64,000 bases of DNA from Ruminococcus sp. (GCA_017516465.1 JAFXCR010000055.1:16205-80204), one strand, 5' to 3'. Shown: positions 25,178 to 35,367, numbered from the stretch's first letter. Program-made: numbers and translations. The notes: generated from the letters alone by a model not told the origin.

Positions 25178-26581
25178 TCAGAAACGGAAATACATGAACG
25201 GATTGAATGAGCCGTCCACGAGATATGCTGTTGCGGCAAGAGTTATCACCACGACAAACACGATTTCTGAAACGCTTAGAACAGCCGCTGCCGATTTTGA
25301 TGTGCGTATCTTTTCAGTAAGCATTTTCGGAAGCTGAGTTGCTCCGATAACTGCAATTATCAGGATAAGTGCAAAACTGCGGAGATAATAGCTGTGCTCA
25401 TCGGTTATGAATGGAAGTCCTCTCAGACCAAGCATTCCGCCGATGCACTTTCCGGCTGTACTCATCGAATCAGAACCGAAAATGACAAAGCTTATCAGAA
25501 TTGTCATCAGTACATAAGCGTGACTGAGAATCTTCGATTTTTTAAGATATTTTCCAAGAAAGAATTTCTCAGCTGTAAGGAATACTGCAAAATAAAGTCC
25601 CCATATAACGAAATTCCATGCGGCACCGTGCCAGAATCCGGTGAGCATCCACACGATAAGGATATTTCTCAGGTGACGAAGCTTAGTAACACGGTTTCCG
25701 CCAAGAGGGATATATACATAATCCCTGAACCATGTGCCGAGTGATATATGCCATCTACGCCAGAATTCGGTTATGCTCCGTGATGTGAACGGATAACGGA
25801 AGTTCTCGCAAAGTTCAAAACCGAACACTTTTGCAAGTCCGACTGCCATATCGCTGTAGCCAGAAAAATCAAAATAAATCTGGAGAGAATAAGAAATAGC
25901 ATACATCCAGCAGAGAGCAACTGAAATTTCCGAACCGTCAGTATATACTCTGCAAAGATCGCCGAGTGCATTCGCTATAAGAACCTTTTTTCCAAGACCG
26001 ATAACGAAGATCCGTATACCGTCAGCTGTCTTATCAAGAGTATGGGTTCTTGATCTGAGCTGTGCTGCAACATCGGAATAACGCACAATAGGTCCGGCGA
26101 TAAGCTGCGGAAACATCGAGACATAAGCTCCGAGATCAATAGGATTTCGCTGTGCCTTGACATCGTTTCTGTAAACATCCACGATATAGCTCAGTATCTG
26201 GAACGTATAAAAGCTTATTCCCACAGGCAGAGCAACTTTTTTGATTGCAAGATCAAGTCCCGTAAGAGCATTGAGGTTTTCAACAAAGAATCCGGAATAC
26301 TTGAAATATCCAAGTGCACCCAGACTCAGTGCTGTCGAAGCTATGAGTATTACGCGGGCGGTTTTCTTTTTTTCATGGAAGCGTTCTATCAGCAGACCTG
26401 AAACGTATCCGATAAGGATACTTGCTACCATGAGGAAAATATATTTCGGCTCGCCCCACGCATAAAAAACAAGACTCGCTATAAGAAGTGCAGTATTTTT
26501 CAGTTTTGAGGGCGAAACAAAATACAGGATGAGTGAGGCTGGAAGAAAATAATATAGGAAAGTCAGGGTTGAAAATACCAT
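25178..26581 (-). CDS. MBOAT O-acyltransferase (AlgI-like)
   Basis: 467 residues with ten or more membrane helices. The MBOAT/AlgI signatures are visible: FSGYSDMAVGLAKVFGFE, NFRYPFTSRSITEFWRRWH, SLGTWFRDYVYIPLGGNR and the catalytic histidine in LTGFWHGAAWNFVIWG. It moves acetyl or similar groups across the membrane for O-acylation of an exopolysaccharide, teichoic acid or wall glycan. Start at MVFSTLTF (26581), ten bases after GAGAGG. The substrate polymer cannot be told from the window because no polymer synthesis genes are next to it. Confidence 0.92.
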   Translation of the reverse strand: MVFSTLTFLYYFLPASLILYFVSPSKLKNTALLIASLVFYAWGEPKYIFLMVASILIGYVSGLLIERFHEKKKTARVILIASTALSLGALGYFKYSGFFVENLNALTGLDLAIKKVALPVGISFYTFQILSYIVDVYRNDVKAQRNPIDLGAYVSMFPQLIAGPIVRYSDVAAQLRSRTHTLDKTADGIRIFVIGLGKKVLIANALGDLCRVYTDGSEISVALCWMYAISYSLQIYFDFSGYSDMAVGLAKVFGFELCENFRYPFTSRSITEFWRRWHISLGTWFRDYVYIPLGGNRVTKLRHLRNILIVWMLTGFWHGAAWNFVIWGLYFAVFLTAEKFFLGKYLKKSKILSHAYVLMTILISFVIFGSDSMSTAGKCIGGMLGLRGLPFITDEHSYYLRSFALILIIAVIGATQLPKMLTEKIRTSKSAAAVLSVSEIVFVVVITLAATAYLVDGSFNPFMYFRF

Positions 26582-26608
26582 AATAAACACCTCTCCGGCA
26601 AAAATTCA

Positions 26609-26630
26609 GGGCGAACAAATATGTTCGCCC
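26609..26630 (-). terminator. Hairpin between lipoprotein and MBOAT genes
   Basis: Perfect nine-base stem GGGCGAACA/TGTTCGCCC with a four-base loop. On the minus strand it is followed by a short T run after CCTGAA, so it may attenuate rather than fully stop transcription into MBOAT. Confidence 0.55.
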
Positions 26631-26644
26631 GAACAGCCTTATTA

Positions 26645-27202
26645 TTACATTTCCGGCTGAGGTGCTTCTTCAAATGACTTAGGACTCATTACGAAGAATA
26701 CCTTGTCGCCAACTGTTTCGCAGACCATTTCCTCTGCTTCTACGCAGATATTCCATCTGAGATCAGCGTTATCCTTGAGAGTTTTTACGAAAGCTTCTGC
26801 ATCTGTACCATCGTCAAGAGTGAAAACATAACCAACGAAAGGAATTGAGCCGATAGCAGGACCGAACATTACGCCTTCCTTGAAGCCCTTGATCTCTGCA
26901 TTGCCGAAGCCGCTGAGAAGTCCCTGTTCAACGGGCATTGTCATGGGCATAAACTGAATAATCGGATTTGCCATAACAGCATCTGCAAGTGACTGTGCTG
27001 TTGCTGCTGAATCTGCCTCTGCCTTTTCCTTGAAATCTACATAAAGCTTTGTACCGACTGTATCTGCCTTGATTTCCTCAGCAGGTTTTGTATCTTCAAC
27101 AACACTGCTTCCGCCGGATGAATCAGATGATTCAGATTTACCGCATCCTACAAAGGATACTGCCATTATAGAGATTAATAAAATACTTAATGCCTTTTTC
27201 AT
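26645..27202 (-). CDS. Predicted lipoprotein, function unknown
   Basis: 185 residues with a clear type II signal: MKKALSILLISIMAVSFVGCG, lipobox VGC with Cys at 20, then a Ser/Gly linker. The rest is a single small domain (KLYVDFKEKAEADSAATAQSL...GYVFTLDDGTDAEAFVKTL) with no catalytic motif I recognise. It has its own promoter (27324-27296) and precedes the MBOAT-DHHW pair, so it could help present the acylated polymer; that is inference. Confidence 0.7.
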   Translation of the reverse strand: MKKALSILLISIMAVSFVGCGKSESSDSSGGSSVVEDTKPAEEIKADTVGTKLYVDFKEKAEADSAATAQSLADAVMANPIIQFMPMTMPVEQGLLSGFGNAEIKGFKEGVMFGPAIGSIPFVGYVFTLDDGTDAEAFVKTLKDNADLRWNICVEAEEMVCETVGDKVFFVMSPKSFEEAPQPEM

Positions 27203-27295
27203 TTTTTATACCATACCTTTCGATGTACTCACGGTACATCAGGCAAATCTGACTGTACCGGTTTTATTTTTTCATGCCATCATCATGGCTCTGTT

Positions 27296-27324
27296 ATTAT
27301 ATCACATTTATTAAAATAAATCAA
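27296..27324 (-). promoter_or_regulatory. Promoter of lipoprotein-MBOAT-DHHW operon
   Basis: Minus strand TTGATT (27324-27319), 17 bases, TATAAT (27301-27296). Confidence 0.7.
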
Positions 27325-27374
27325 GCAATAATATAAAAATTTCAGGATATTTTCATATTTTTTCACATTCACTA

Positions 27375-27403
27375 TTGAAAATGATCGGCAGAGATGATAT
27401 AAT
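27375..27403 (+). promoter_or_regulatory. Promoter of recJ
   Basis: TTGAAA (27375-27380), 17 bases, TATAAT (27398-27403); start codon 30 bases downstream. Confidence 0.75.
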
Positions 27404-27432
27404 ATAATTATAAGTATATATAGGAGTTCTTT

Positions 27433-29457
27433 ATGAAGATCTGGAATGTAAATAAGCCGGACAGAAAAAATACAAACCGGCTTTCTTTCAGCTGCGGTAT
27501 TACTCCCCTTGCTGCTGCTGTTCTCGTTTCAAGGGGATTCACCTCGCCTGAGGCTGTCAGCGACAAATACAATACTGATATGCTGTCTGATCCTTTTCTT
27601 ATCAGGGATATGCAGCAGGCTGCGGATACCATAAACAGTGCTATCGATGAAGGGCAGCGTATATGCGTATACGGAGACTATGACTGTGACGGTATTATGG
27701 CGACTGTAATTCTGTTTTCATATCTCTCAGAATGCGGTGCAGATGTTTTATTCTATATACCTGAAAGATCGGAAGGATATGGACTTAATACTGCCGCAAT
27801 AGATAAAATTGCCGCTGTCGGAACTAATCTTATTATTACTGTTGATAACGGAATATCAGCTCTCACTGAGGCTGAATACGTTTATTCAAAAGGAATGAAG
27901 ATTGTAATCACCGACCACCATCAGCAGGGAGATTCTCTCCCAAGAGCTGAAGCAGTCGTGGATCCTCACAGACATGATTGCACATCACCGTTCAAGCATA
28001 TGTGTGGTGCAGGTATTGCACTTAAGCTTGTAGCTGCTCTTGACGGCGGTGATTATACAATGGCTCTTGAACAATTCGGCGATCTTGCAGCTATCGCAAC
28101 TGTTGCCGATATCGTCAGTCTTTCTGGAGAAAACAGATTTCTTGTTTCATACGGTCTGGAGCTTATAAATAACAGTGACCGTGCTGGTTTGATTTCTCTC
28201 ATGGAAATTGCTGGTCTCAGTGAAAAGAAAATTGATTCCCGTTCTGTTGCCTTCGGTATTGCTCCGAGGATAAATGCCGCTGGACGCTTTGGCTCTCCTA
28301 AATCAGCAGCTGATCTCATGCTCTGTGAGGATTATGATGATGCTTCTGTACTTGCTGCACATCTTGACGATCTTAATAATCAGCGAAAGGTTGCTGAAAA
28401 CACCATTACAGATGACATATACAGCAAGCTTGATGAAAATCCGTCTTTGCTTCGCAACAGAGTTATTTTTATTTCCGGAAAAAAATGGCATCATGGAGTT
28501 ATCGGAATTGCTGCTGCAAGAATTATGGAACATCTCGGAAAACCTGTATTTATTGCATCTGAATCTAACGGAGAAATAAGAGGCTCGGCACGTTCCTTCG
28601 GTGATTTTTCCGTATTCGCAGCGTTGACCTACGCATCTGAAGCACTTGAAAAATTTGGAGGTCATACTGCTGCCGGCGGATTCACTATAAAATCCGGAAT
28701 GGAAGATAAATTTCAGGCTCTCTTGGAAGAATACGCACTCCGATTCCATAAAACCATGCCTGTACCTACAATTACAGCAGATATCGCACTGACTTCTGAT
28801 CTTCTCACAATGGAGAATGTATCAGGTCTCTCCGCGCTTGAGCCTTTCGGTTCCGATAACGAAAAACCTTTATTCTACGTTGAGGGCATTATCCGAAATA
28901 TCAACGGACTTTCCGGTGGACAGCATTCCCTTATAAAATGCGAGATAGGCGGAAAAAATTTTGAAATCCTTAAATTCGGTACTTCTCCGCACGAGATACC
29001 TGTACGATCTGGTGAGCTTTTCATGGCTGTGGTCAGTCTCAGCATCAACGAGTTCAGAGGTCAGAAATCAATATCCATGATTGCTGAGGATATCCTTCCA
29101 CCGTCTCTTGACCAGAAAAAATATTTTGCTGCATATTCTGCATTTGAAGCCTTCATGCGATCTGAGGAGCTGCCGGCAGGATACTATCCTGTAATGCTTC
29201 CGAACAGAAATACCGCTCTCAGAATTTATTCCGGTATTCCTGAATCAGGTATCAATTCTGACGAATTATACATAAAACTTATGGACGAAAAACTCAATTA
29301 CTGCCGCTTCTGCACTGCCGTTGAGGCTATGCGTGAGCTTGGAATTATAGCTGTATCCTCTAAGGACAGCAGATTATTCAGGCTCCCTGTAACAAAGAAA
29401 AACGATCTTGCATCTGCTCCGATACTTCTGAGACTCAGCAGCATGATCAGAAAATAG
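27433..29457 (+). CDS. recJ: Single-stranded-DNA-specific exonuclease RecJ
   Basis: 674 residues. RecJ degrades single-stranded DNA 5' to 3' in recombination and mismatch repair. DHH-family motifs are in order: YGDYDCDGIMATVIL, TVDNGIS, ITDHHQQG, DPHRHDC, then the DHHA1 motif KFGGHTAAGGFTI. An OB-fold and a C-terminal extension make it about 100 residues longer than E. coli RecJ, as in other Firmicutes. SD AGGAG seven bases before ATG. Followed by relA with 85 bases between. Confidence 0.95.
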   Translation: MKIWNVNKPDRKNTNRLSFSCGITPLAAAVLVSRGFTSPEAVSDKYNTDMLSDPFLIRDMQQAADTINSAIDEGQRICVYGDYDCDGIMATVILFSYLSECGADVLFYIPERSEGYGLNTAAIDKIAAVGTNLIITVDNGISALTEAEYVYSKGMKIVITDHHQQGDSLPRAEAVVDPHRHDCTSPFKHMCGAGIALKLVAALDGGDYTMALEQFGDLAAIATVADIVSLSGENRFLVSYGLELINNSDRAGLISLMEIAGLSEKKIDSRSVAFGIAPRINAAGRFGSPKSAADLMLCEDYDDASVLAAHLDDLNNQRKVAENTITDDIYSKLDENPSLLRNRVIFISGKKWHHGVIGIAAARIMEHLGKPVFIASESNGEIRGSARSFGDFSVFAALTYASEALEKFGGHTAAGGFTIKSGMEDKFQALLEEYALRFHKTMPVPTITADIALTSDLLTMENVSGLSALEPFGSDNEKPLFYVEGIIRNINGLSGGQHSLIKCEIGGKNFEILKFGTSPHEIPVRSGELFMAVVSLSINEFRGQKSISMIAEDILPPSLDQKKYFAAYSAFEAFMRSEELPAGYYPVMLPNRNTALRIYSGIPESGINSDELYIKLMDEKLNYCRFCTAVEAMRELGIIAVSSKDSRLFRLPVTKKNDLASAPILLRLSSMIRK

Positions 29458-29542
29458 AAATTCCGGCTCCGCCTGCCTTAAAAGCGGTAACAGACGACGC
29501 TTATATCTATCCGGTACTGCGTCACCGTTAAGGAGAAAAAAT

Positions 29543-31819
29543 ATGAGTGATGAAATAAAAAAATCAGAAAATACAACTCCGACTGAGAAAAATACATTCA
29601 GTTCAGGTTCTGATCATCTTATAGATATCCCTGAATATGACGATAATTTTACCATAGAAAAGCTTATTCAGAAAATACTTACAGATGACAGACAATATGA
29701 TCTGAGCAAGATTGTTTCAGCCTATGAATTTGCCGCTAAAGCACACGAAGGTCAGAAGCGTTCTTCGGGACAAGCTTATATTATTCATCCTCTGGCAGTA
29801 GCCTATATTCTCCTTGAACTCGGAATGGACACTGATACTATCTGTGCTGCTCTCCTGCACGATGTTGTCGAGGATACTCCCGCTACTCTTGATGACATGA
29901 AAAAACGCTTTGGTCAAGATGTTGCTATGCTCGTTGACGGTGTTACAAAGCTCAGTAAAATCCCTGTTTTTACTAAAGAAGAACAACAGGCTGAAAATAT
30001 CAGAAAAATGCTTCTTGCTATGTCTCAGGATATCCGTGTAATGATTATAAAGCTCTGTGACAGACTTCATAATATGAGAACTCTAAAGTATCGTCCCGAT
30101 TTCAAACAACGTAATACTGCTCTGGAAACAATGAATATATATGCTCCCATTGCACACAGACTCGGTATTCATGCCGTAAAAGAAGAACTTGAAGATCTTG
30201 CATTTCACTATCTCGATCCATACGCTTATACTGAAATAGAAAATATCCTCAATAACAAAAAAGAAGAACGTGAAGCCTTTATCGAAATAATCAAGAAGCG
30301 TATAGCACAGCGTTTCAGAACAGAAGATTTCACACAGGCTCCACAGATTGACGGACGTGTGAAAAGCATCTACGGCATATACAAGAAGATTTTCCTTCAT
30401 CACAAGAATATTGACGAAATTTACGACAAATATGCGGTCAGAATTATCGTGTCTTCTATTTCAGAATGTTATAACGTTCTCGGACTTATTCATGATATGT
30501 TCCGCCCGCTTCCGAACAGATTCAAGGATTATATATCCACTCCGAAAAGCAACAATTACAAGTCGCTTCACACTACTGTACTTGGTAAGGAGGGTATCCC
30601 CTTTGAAGTACAGATCAGAACATGGGAAATGCACGAAGAAGCTGAATATGGTATCGCTGCTCACTGGAAATACAAGGAAGGTATTCAAGGCAGAGATAAA
30701 ATGGAACAGCGTCTTGCGTGGGTACGTCAGATCATTGAAGCTCAGCAGACATCAGATGACGTTGAGGAAATTGTCCGCATTATCAAGACAGACCTTGCTC
30801 CGGAAGATATCGTTGTTATGTCTCCTAAAGGAAGATCAGTTGATCTTCCCATAAATTCAACAGTTATTGATTTTGCTTACCGTATTCATACAGAAATAGG
30901 TCACAAGACTATCGGTGCAAAGGTGGACGGAAGAATAGTTCCGCTTGATTATAAACTTCAGACAGGACAGATCTGCGAAATCCTTACAAGCAAGGATCCT
31001 GAAAAGGGTCCTAACAGAGCATGGCTAAACATCGTAAAAACAAACGAAGCACGCTCAAAGATACGCTCATGGTTCAAAAAGGAACGCCGTGAAGAAAATA
31101 TCGCTGAGGGAAAAGCTGCCCTTGAACGTGAATTCAAACGGTACAGAATCAATATTCCTGCTTCAAAGCATGAGGAGCTTCTTGCCGACGACTTTAAGCG
31201 TCACAACTGTTCTTCGCTTGATGATTTCTACGCATCCGTAGGCTACGGCGGAGTACTTCTTTCCAAGATAATCCCACGTTTAAAAGACAAATACTACAAG
31301 CTATACGGCAATGATTCCTCTTCTGTTGCTCCTCTTATCAAGCCGAAATCTACTGGTAAAGGCAATATAATTCTTGATCAGATCAACGACGTTCTCGTAA
31401 AATTCGCACAGTGCTGCAATCCCCTGCCCGGTGATGATATTGTAGGCTTTATCACAAGAGGTCACGGAATTTCTGTCCATACGGTAAAATGTGCAAATTA
31501 CAGGGCGGTTCTCAGCCGTGACAATGAAGAAGAACTCAGTCGCTGGTGCGATATACAGTGGTCAGAACACAGTGCGTCTCAGCTCCAGACGAGTTTTCAG
31601 GTAACAGCTGTTGACAGAGTCGGACTTGTTTATGATATTTCCGCTATCCTCCTTGAAGCAAGAGTTCCTATCGTTCACTCTGCGTCAAGAGTAATGAAAA
31701 ACGGTGATGCTTTCTTTGAAAGTACTATTATTATCTCAAGCACTGAACAGCTTAAAAATCTTTTTGAAAAGCTCAGAAGGATAAAAGGCGTTATTTCTGT
31801 TGAAAGATCATCTATTTGA
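29543..31819 (+). CDS. relA: Bifunctional (p)ppGpp synthetase/hydrolase
   Basis: 758 residues with all Rel domains: HD hydrolase (GQKRSSGQAYIIHPLAVAYI; HDVVEDTPA), synthetase (RIIVSSISECYNVLGLIHD; DYISTPKSNNYKSLHT, with the catalytic EVQIRTWEMHEEAEYG), TGS (VMSPKGRSVDLPINSTVIDFA), the CC/ZFD-type region with CAQCCNPLPGDDIVGFITRG and a C-terminal ACT domain. It sets the stringent-response alarmone level. The intact HD motif predicts hydrolase as well as synthetase activity. The SD is GGAG; the gene order recJ-relA-metallohydrolase-hemZ is typical of Clostridia. Confidence 0.96.
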   Translation: MSDEIKKSENTTPTEKNTFSSGSDHLIDIPEYDDNFTIEKLIQKILTDDRQYDLSKIVSAYEFAAKAHEGQKRSSGQAYIIHPLAVAYILLELGMDTDTICAALLHDVVEDTPATLDDMKKRFGQDVAMLVDGVTKLSKIPVFTKEEQQAENIRKMLLAMSQDIRVMIIKLCDRLHNMRTLKYRPDFKQRNTALETMNIYAPIAHRLGIHAVKEELEDLAFHYLDPYAYTEIENILNNKKEEREAFIEIIKKRIAQRFRTEDFTQAPQIDGRVKSIYGIYKKIFLHHKNIDEIYDKYAVRIIVSSISECYNVLGLIHDMFRPLPNRFKDYISTPKSNNYKSLHTTVLGKEGIPFEVQIRTWEMHEEAEYGIAAHWKYKEGIQGRDKMEQRLAWVRQIIEAQQTSDDVEEIVRIIKTDLAPEDIVVMSPKGRSVDLPINSTVIDFAYRIHTEIGHKTIGAKVDGRIVPLDYKLQTGQICEILTSKDPEKGPNRAWLNIVKTNEARSKIRSWFKKERREENIAEGKAALEREFKRYRINIPASKHEELLADDFKRHNCSSLDDFYASVGYGGVLLSKIIPRLKDKYYKLYGNDSSSVAPLIKPKSTGKGNIILDQINDVLVKFAQCCNPLPGDDIVGFITRGHGISVHTVKCANYRAVLSRDNEEELSRWCDIQWSEHSASQLQTSFQVTAVDRVGLVYDISAILLEARVPIVHSASRVMKNGDAFFESTIIISSTEQLKNLFEKLRRIKGVISVERSSI

Positions 31820-31833
31820 GGAGGAATACAATT

Positions 31834-32460
31834 ATGAAAATTCATACGCTCAATCTCGGTGAGCTTCGGGTGAACAGCTATATTGTCGAAACTGCTCCTG
31901 GAAGATGTGTTATCATAGATCTTGGAGGAGATCCGGACTATCTCATGAAATTTCTTGATTCCCATAAGCTGAAGCTCAGGAAAATACTTCTTACTCATGG
32001 ACATTTCGACCACATAGGAGGAGTTGAGGCTGTTCGGAAACTTACCGGTGCTGAGGTATACATCCACGAGGATGATGCAAAAATGCTTGCAAGTGCCGAA
32101 TATTCTCTTGCTACTGGTATATCCTTTCACCCATTTAATGCAATCACTGATTATACGGCTATTACCGGAGATTCTGTCCTTAATGATGGTGATCTGAGCT
32201 TTCAGGTGATACACACTCCCGGTCATTCGGAGGGAAGTGTCTGCTACATCTGCAGAAATGTTATGTTCTCCGGCGATACGCTCTTCGCTGATTCAATCGG
32301 ACGCACTGATTTCCCCGGAAGCAATCCCATTGATATGCGAAATTCACTTTACACCCTGAAATTGATAAACAGCGATTACAGAGTTTTTCCCGGACACGGA
32401 CCTGCTACATCGCTTTTCTATGAACAGAAAAATAATCCCTACATCAGAAATTTAAAATGA
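31834..32460 (+). CDS. Metallo-beta-lactamase-fold hydrolase (glyoxalase II-like)
   Basis: 208 residues from ATG 31834 after GGAGGA. THGHFDHIGG is the zinc-binding HxHxDH motif; HTPGHSEGS, SGDTLFADSIGRTDFPG and FPGHGPAT supply the other ligands. GloB-like proteins of this size hydrolyse thioesters, but many members have no known substrate. It lies between relA (15 bases) and hemZ (seven bases), so it is in the same operon. Confidence 0.9.
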   Translation: MKIHTLNLGELRVNSYIVETAPGRCVIIDLGGDPDYLMKFLDSHKLKLRKILLTHGHFDHIGGVEAVRKLTGAEVYIHEDDAKMLASAEYSLATGISFHPFNAITDYTAITGDSVLNDGDLSFQVIHTPGHSEGSVCYICRNVMFSGDTLFADSIGRTDFPGSNPIDMRNSLYTLKLINSDYRVFPGHGPATSLFYEQKNNPYIRNLK

Positions 32461-32467
32461 GGAATAT

Positions 32468-33961
32468 ATGAATAGTAATTTTAAAATGCCGGTTATCTTA
32501 ATCGGCAATTCTTTTAAATATGAGATTGAAGCTACATTGAAGCTTTTTTTTCACGAAAAAAGATTTGCTTTTTCTGATAATATCGCTGATATTGAAAAAA
32601 ATGATAATTACGTTATCGCTTCGGTAGCGAATGACTCTGAAATATCAGCAGAAATTATGCTCGATGGAAAATTATCCGTACTTTCCGCTGTACTCGATGT
32701 CCCTGCAAGCACCGATAAAAACACCGCTGAACACGAGCTCTGTCGGCTGATATACAGAATTCTTTCAGAACGCACAGGTATTTGTCCACCCTGGGGACTT
32801 ATGACAGGAATACGTCCTGTGAAAAAATTCATTGAACTTATCCGTCAGGATATGTCTCGTGAACAGATATATGACAAACTGTCGAAGAAATACGAGATAT
32901 CTCCCGAAAAACTTGATATCGGGTATATTACCGCAGAAAATCAGCTTCCAATCCTTGACAGGATAAACAGCAGAGCTGTAAGTCTGTATGTTTCTATCCC
33001 CTTCTGCCCGACAAGATGCAGCTACTGCTCTTTCGTTTCGCACTCAATGGATTCCGCTGTAAAGCTTATGCCCGATTATGTCAGAATGCTTTGCCGAGAG
33101 CTTGAAATCACAGCACAGATCGTCAAAGAAACTAACACTGAAATAGATACCGTATACTTCGGCGGAGGAACTCCCACTTCAATTTCTGCCGAAGATCTCA
33201 GAACTATTATGGAATGCGTCGCTGAAAATTTCGACCTTGCAAAAATCCGTGAATACAGCGTTGAAGCAGGACGTCCTGATACGATAACAGAAGAAAAGCT
33301 CCGTGTGATAAAGGAACTCGGTGCACAGAGAATTTCTGTAAATCCACAGACTCTCAATGATGACGTTCTCCGTGTGATAGGCAGAAAGCACTCCGGTGAG
33401 GACGCTATAAGAGCCTTTGAGCTTGCAAGAAAAATTGGTTTCACAAACATCAATACAGATCTTATAGCCGGACTTCCGACGGAAACTCCTGAGAGCTTCA
33501 GAAATACTCTCGACAGAATTACTGAACTTTCTCCCGAAAACATAACCGTACATACACTTACTCTTAAGCGTGCTGCAAATCTATTTGAAAAAGCCGGCGA
33601 AAACAATAACAATCCGGCTGTAGAAATGGTCAGCTACAGTATAGACAAGCTTCTTGCAAACGGCTATCTGCCATACTATATGTATAGGCAGAAGAATACC
33701 ATCGATAACCTCGAAAATATAGGTTACTCCAAAAAAGGTTTTGAAAGCTTCTACAATATCTTCATTATGGACGAAACTCAGACTATTCTCGGAGTCGGCT
33801 GTGCTGCCTCTACAAAGCTTGTTTATCCTGATGGTAAAATCTCAAGAATACATAACTATAAATTTCCGTATGAGTACATCAGACAATTTGATACTCTTAT
33901 GGAAAAAAAGAAGGAGGTCACTGAATGCTTGAAAAAAATCAGTTCTTTACCGCTCAGATAG
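32468..33961 (+). CDS. hemZ: Oxygen-independent coproporphyrinogen III oxidase-like HemZ
   Basis: 497 residues. The radical SAM motif is PFCPTRCSYCSF (CxxxCxYC), with FGGGTPTSI and RISVNPQTLNDDVLRVIGR typical of the HemN/HemZ family. The roughly 160-residue N-terminal domain distinguishes HemZ. It may take part in haem synthesis, although no other haem genes are in the window and several HemN relatives have different roles. Its last 37 bases overlap the methyltransferase gene. Confidence 0.88.
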   Translation: MNSNFKMPVILIGNSFKYEIEATLKLFFHEKRFAFSDNIADIEKNDNYVIASVANDSEISAEIMLDGKLSVLSAVLDVPASTDKNTAEHELCRLIYRILSERTGICPPWGLMTGIRPVKKFIELIRQDMSREQIYDKLSKKYEISPEKLDIGYITAENQLPILDRINSRAVSLYVSIPFCPTRCSYCSFVSHSMDSAVKLMPDYVRMLCRELEITAQIVKETNTEIDTVYFGGGTPTSISAEDLRTIMECVAENFDLAKIREYSVEAGRPDTITEEKLRVIKELGAQRISVNPQTLNDDVLRVIGRKHSGEDAIRAFELARKIGFTNINTDLIAGLPTETPESFRNTLDRITELSPENITVHTLTLKRAANLFEKAGENNNNPAVEMVSYSIDKLLANGYLPYYMYRQKNTIDNLENIGYSKKGFESFYNIFIMDETQTILGVGCAASTKLVYPDGKISRIHNYKFPYEYIRQFDTLMEKKKEVTECLKKISSLPLR

Positions 33962-35286
33962 AGGATATAACGAGCGAAGGAAGCGGTGTTTGCAGAATCA
34001 ACGGATTTACAGTTTTTGTTCCTGATACGGCAATCGGTGATGTAATCAGTGTGAAAATCGTAAAAGTTCTTAAAAATTACGCATACGGTATAATTGACAA
34101 AATTATCACGCCGTCTGCTGATCGCATTGAAAACAACTGTCAGTATTATAAAAAATGCGGAGGATGTGTTTTCCGTCATATTTCTTATGAAGCTGAGTGC
34201 AGTGTTAAAGACAATATTGTTAAAAATGCCTTTAAACGTATAGGCGGCCTTGAACCTGAATTTGAATCCTTTATCTCTGCTGAGAATAATTATGGATACA
34301 GAAATAAAGCTCAGTATCCTGTCGCAATGTGCAATGGGGAAGTTGTATCCGGATTCTTTGCTCCGAGAAGCCACCGCATAGTAACTCTTACCGACTGTGC
34401 TTTACAGCCAGTGATATTTAAGGATATCCTTGAAACAGTCCTCGATTACATCAAAGACAAGAAAATTTCTGCTTATGATGAGGATTCTCATACCGGTATT
34501 GTTCGCCACATCTACATAAGAAAAGGTGCTCATTCCGGCGAGGTCATGCTGTGCATCGTAGCAAGAAAGGATATTTCACGTCAGCTTTCCGGTCTTTGCA
34601 GAATCGCTGCAGAAAAATTCCCCGATATCAAAAGTATCTTCATGAACATTAATCCCGACAAAACAAATGTTATACTTGGAAAAAAGTGCATTACACTATA
34701 CGGAAGCGATACAATCTCCGACATAATGTGCGGAAACACCATCGAAATATCACCTCTGTCCTTCTATCAGGTTAATACAGTTCAAGCTGAACGACTTTAC
34801 GCTAAGGCTCTGGAATATGCTTCGCCCGATAAGAAAGATATCATCGCTGATCTCTATTGCGGTGCCGGAACAATCGGACTTTCTATGGCAGAAAGTGCCG
34901 GAAGAATTATCGGTATTGAAATCATTCCTCAGGCTGTAGAAAATGCGAGAAAAAATTCCTGTATAAACGACATCGGTAATGCCGAATTTTACTGCGGAGA
35001 TGCCGGAGTTGTTTTTGAAGATCTCCGGAAAAACGGCTGTTCCCCTGATATAATCGTTATTGATCCACCACGCAAAGGTTGCTCAGCAGATACCATTGAA
35101 GCTATCGCAAAGGCTTCTCCGAAGAAAATTGTTATGATTTCATGTAATCCTGCAACTGCTGCAAGAGATGCAAAAATGCTCGCAGAACGCGGATATACCA
35201 CCGTTAAGGCTGTCGGCGCTGATCTATTTCCAAGAACTAAACACGTTGAGTGCGTGGTTTTGATGTTAAAGTCAGACACCAACTAA
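33925..35286 (+). CDS. rlmD: 23S rRNA (uracil-5-)-methyltransferase, RlmD/RumA type
   Basis: 453 residues. An N-terminal TRAM domain (ITSEGSGVCRINGFTVFVPD) leads to an iron-sulfur cysteine cluster (CQYYKKCGGCVFRH), then the SAM-dependent methyltransferase core: DLYCGAGTIGLSMA, IDPPRKGCSADTIEA and the catalytic cysteine in MISCNPATAARD. It methylates U1939/U747-type positions. Start ATG 33925 has AAGGAGG eight bases upstream within hemZ. RlmCD is the alternative Gram-positive name. Confidence 0.9.
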   Translation: MLEKNQFFTAQIEDITSEGSGVCRINGFTVFVPDTAIGDVISVKIVKVLKNYAYGIIDKIITPSADRIENNCQYYKKCGGCVFRHISYEAECSVKDNIVKNAFKRIGGLEPEFESFISAENNYGYRNKAQYPVAMCNGEVVSGFFAPRSHRIVTLTDCALQPVIFKDILETVLDYIKDKKISAYDEDSHTGIVRHIYIRKGAHSGEVMLCIVARKDISRQLSGLCRIAAEKFPDIKSIFMNINPDKTNVILGKKCITLYGSDTISDIMCGNTIEISPLSFYQVNTVQAERLYAKALEYASPDKKDIIADLYCGAGTIGLSMAESAGRIIGIEIIPQAVENARKNSCINDIGNAEFYCGDAGVVFEDLRKNGCSPDIIVIDPPRKGCSADTIEAIAKASPKKIVMISCNPATAARDAKMLAERGYTTVKAVGADLFPRTKHVECVVLMLKSDTN

Positions 35287-35367
35287 AAGTAAGACTTTTA
35301 TACAACACCATTATACGAAAATGTTCACGGTATTGCTTAAATAAAAAAATAAAAGGAGATATGAACA

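Noticed and set aside
35287-35367. Purine riboswitch before the AzgA permease
   Set aside because: The 80-base leader is too short and lacks the conserved junction sequences.
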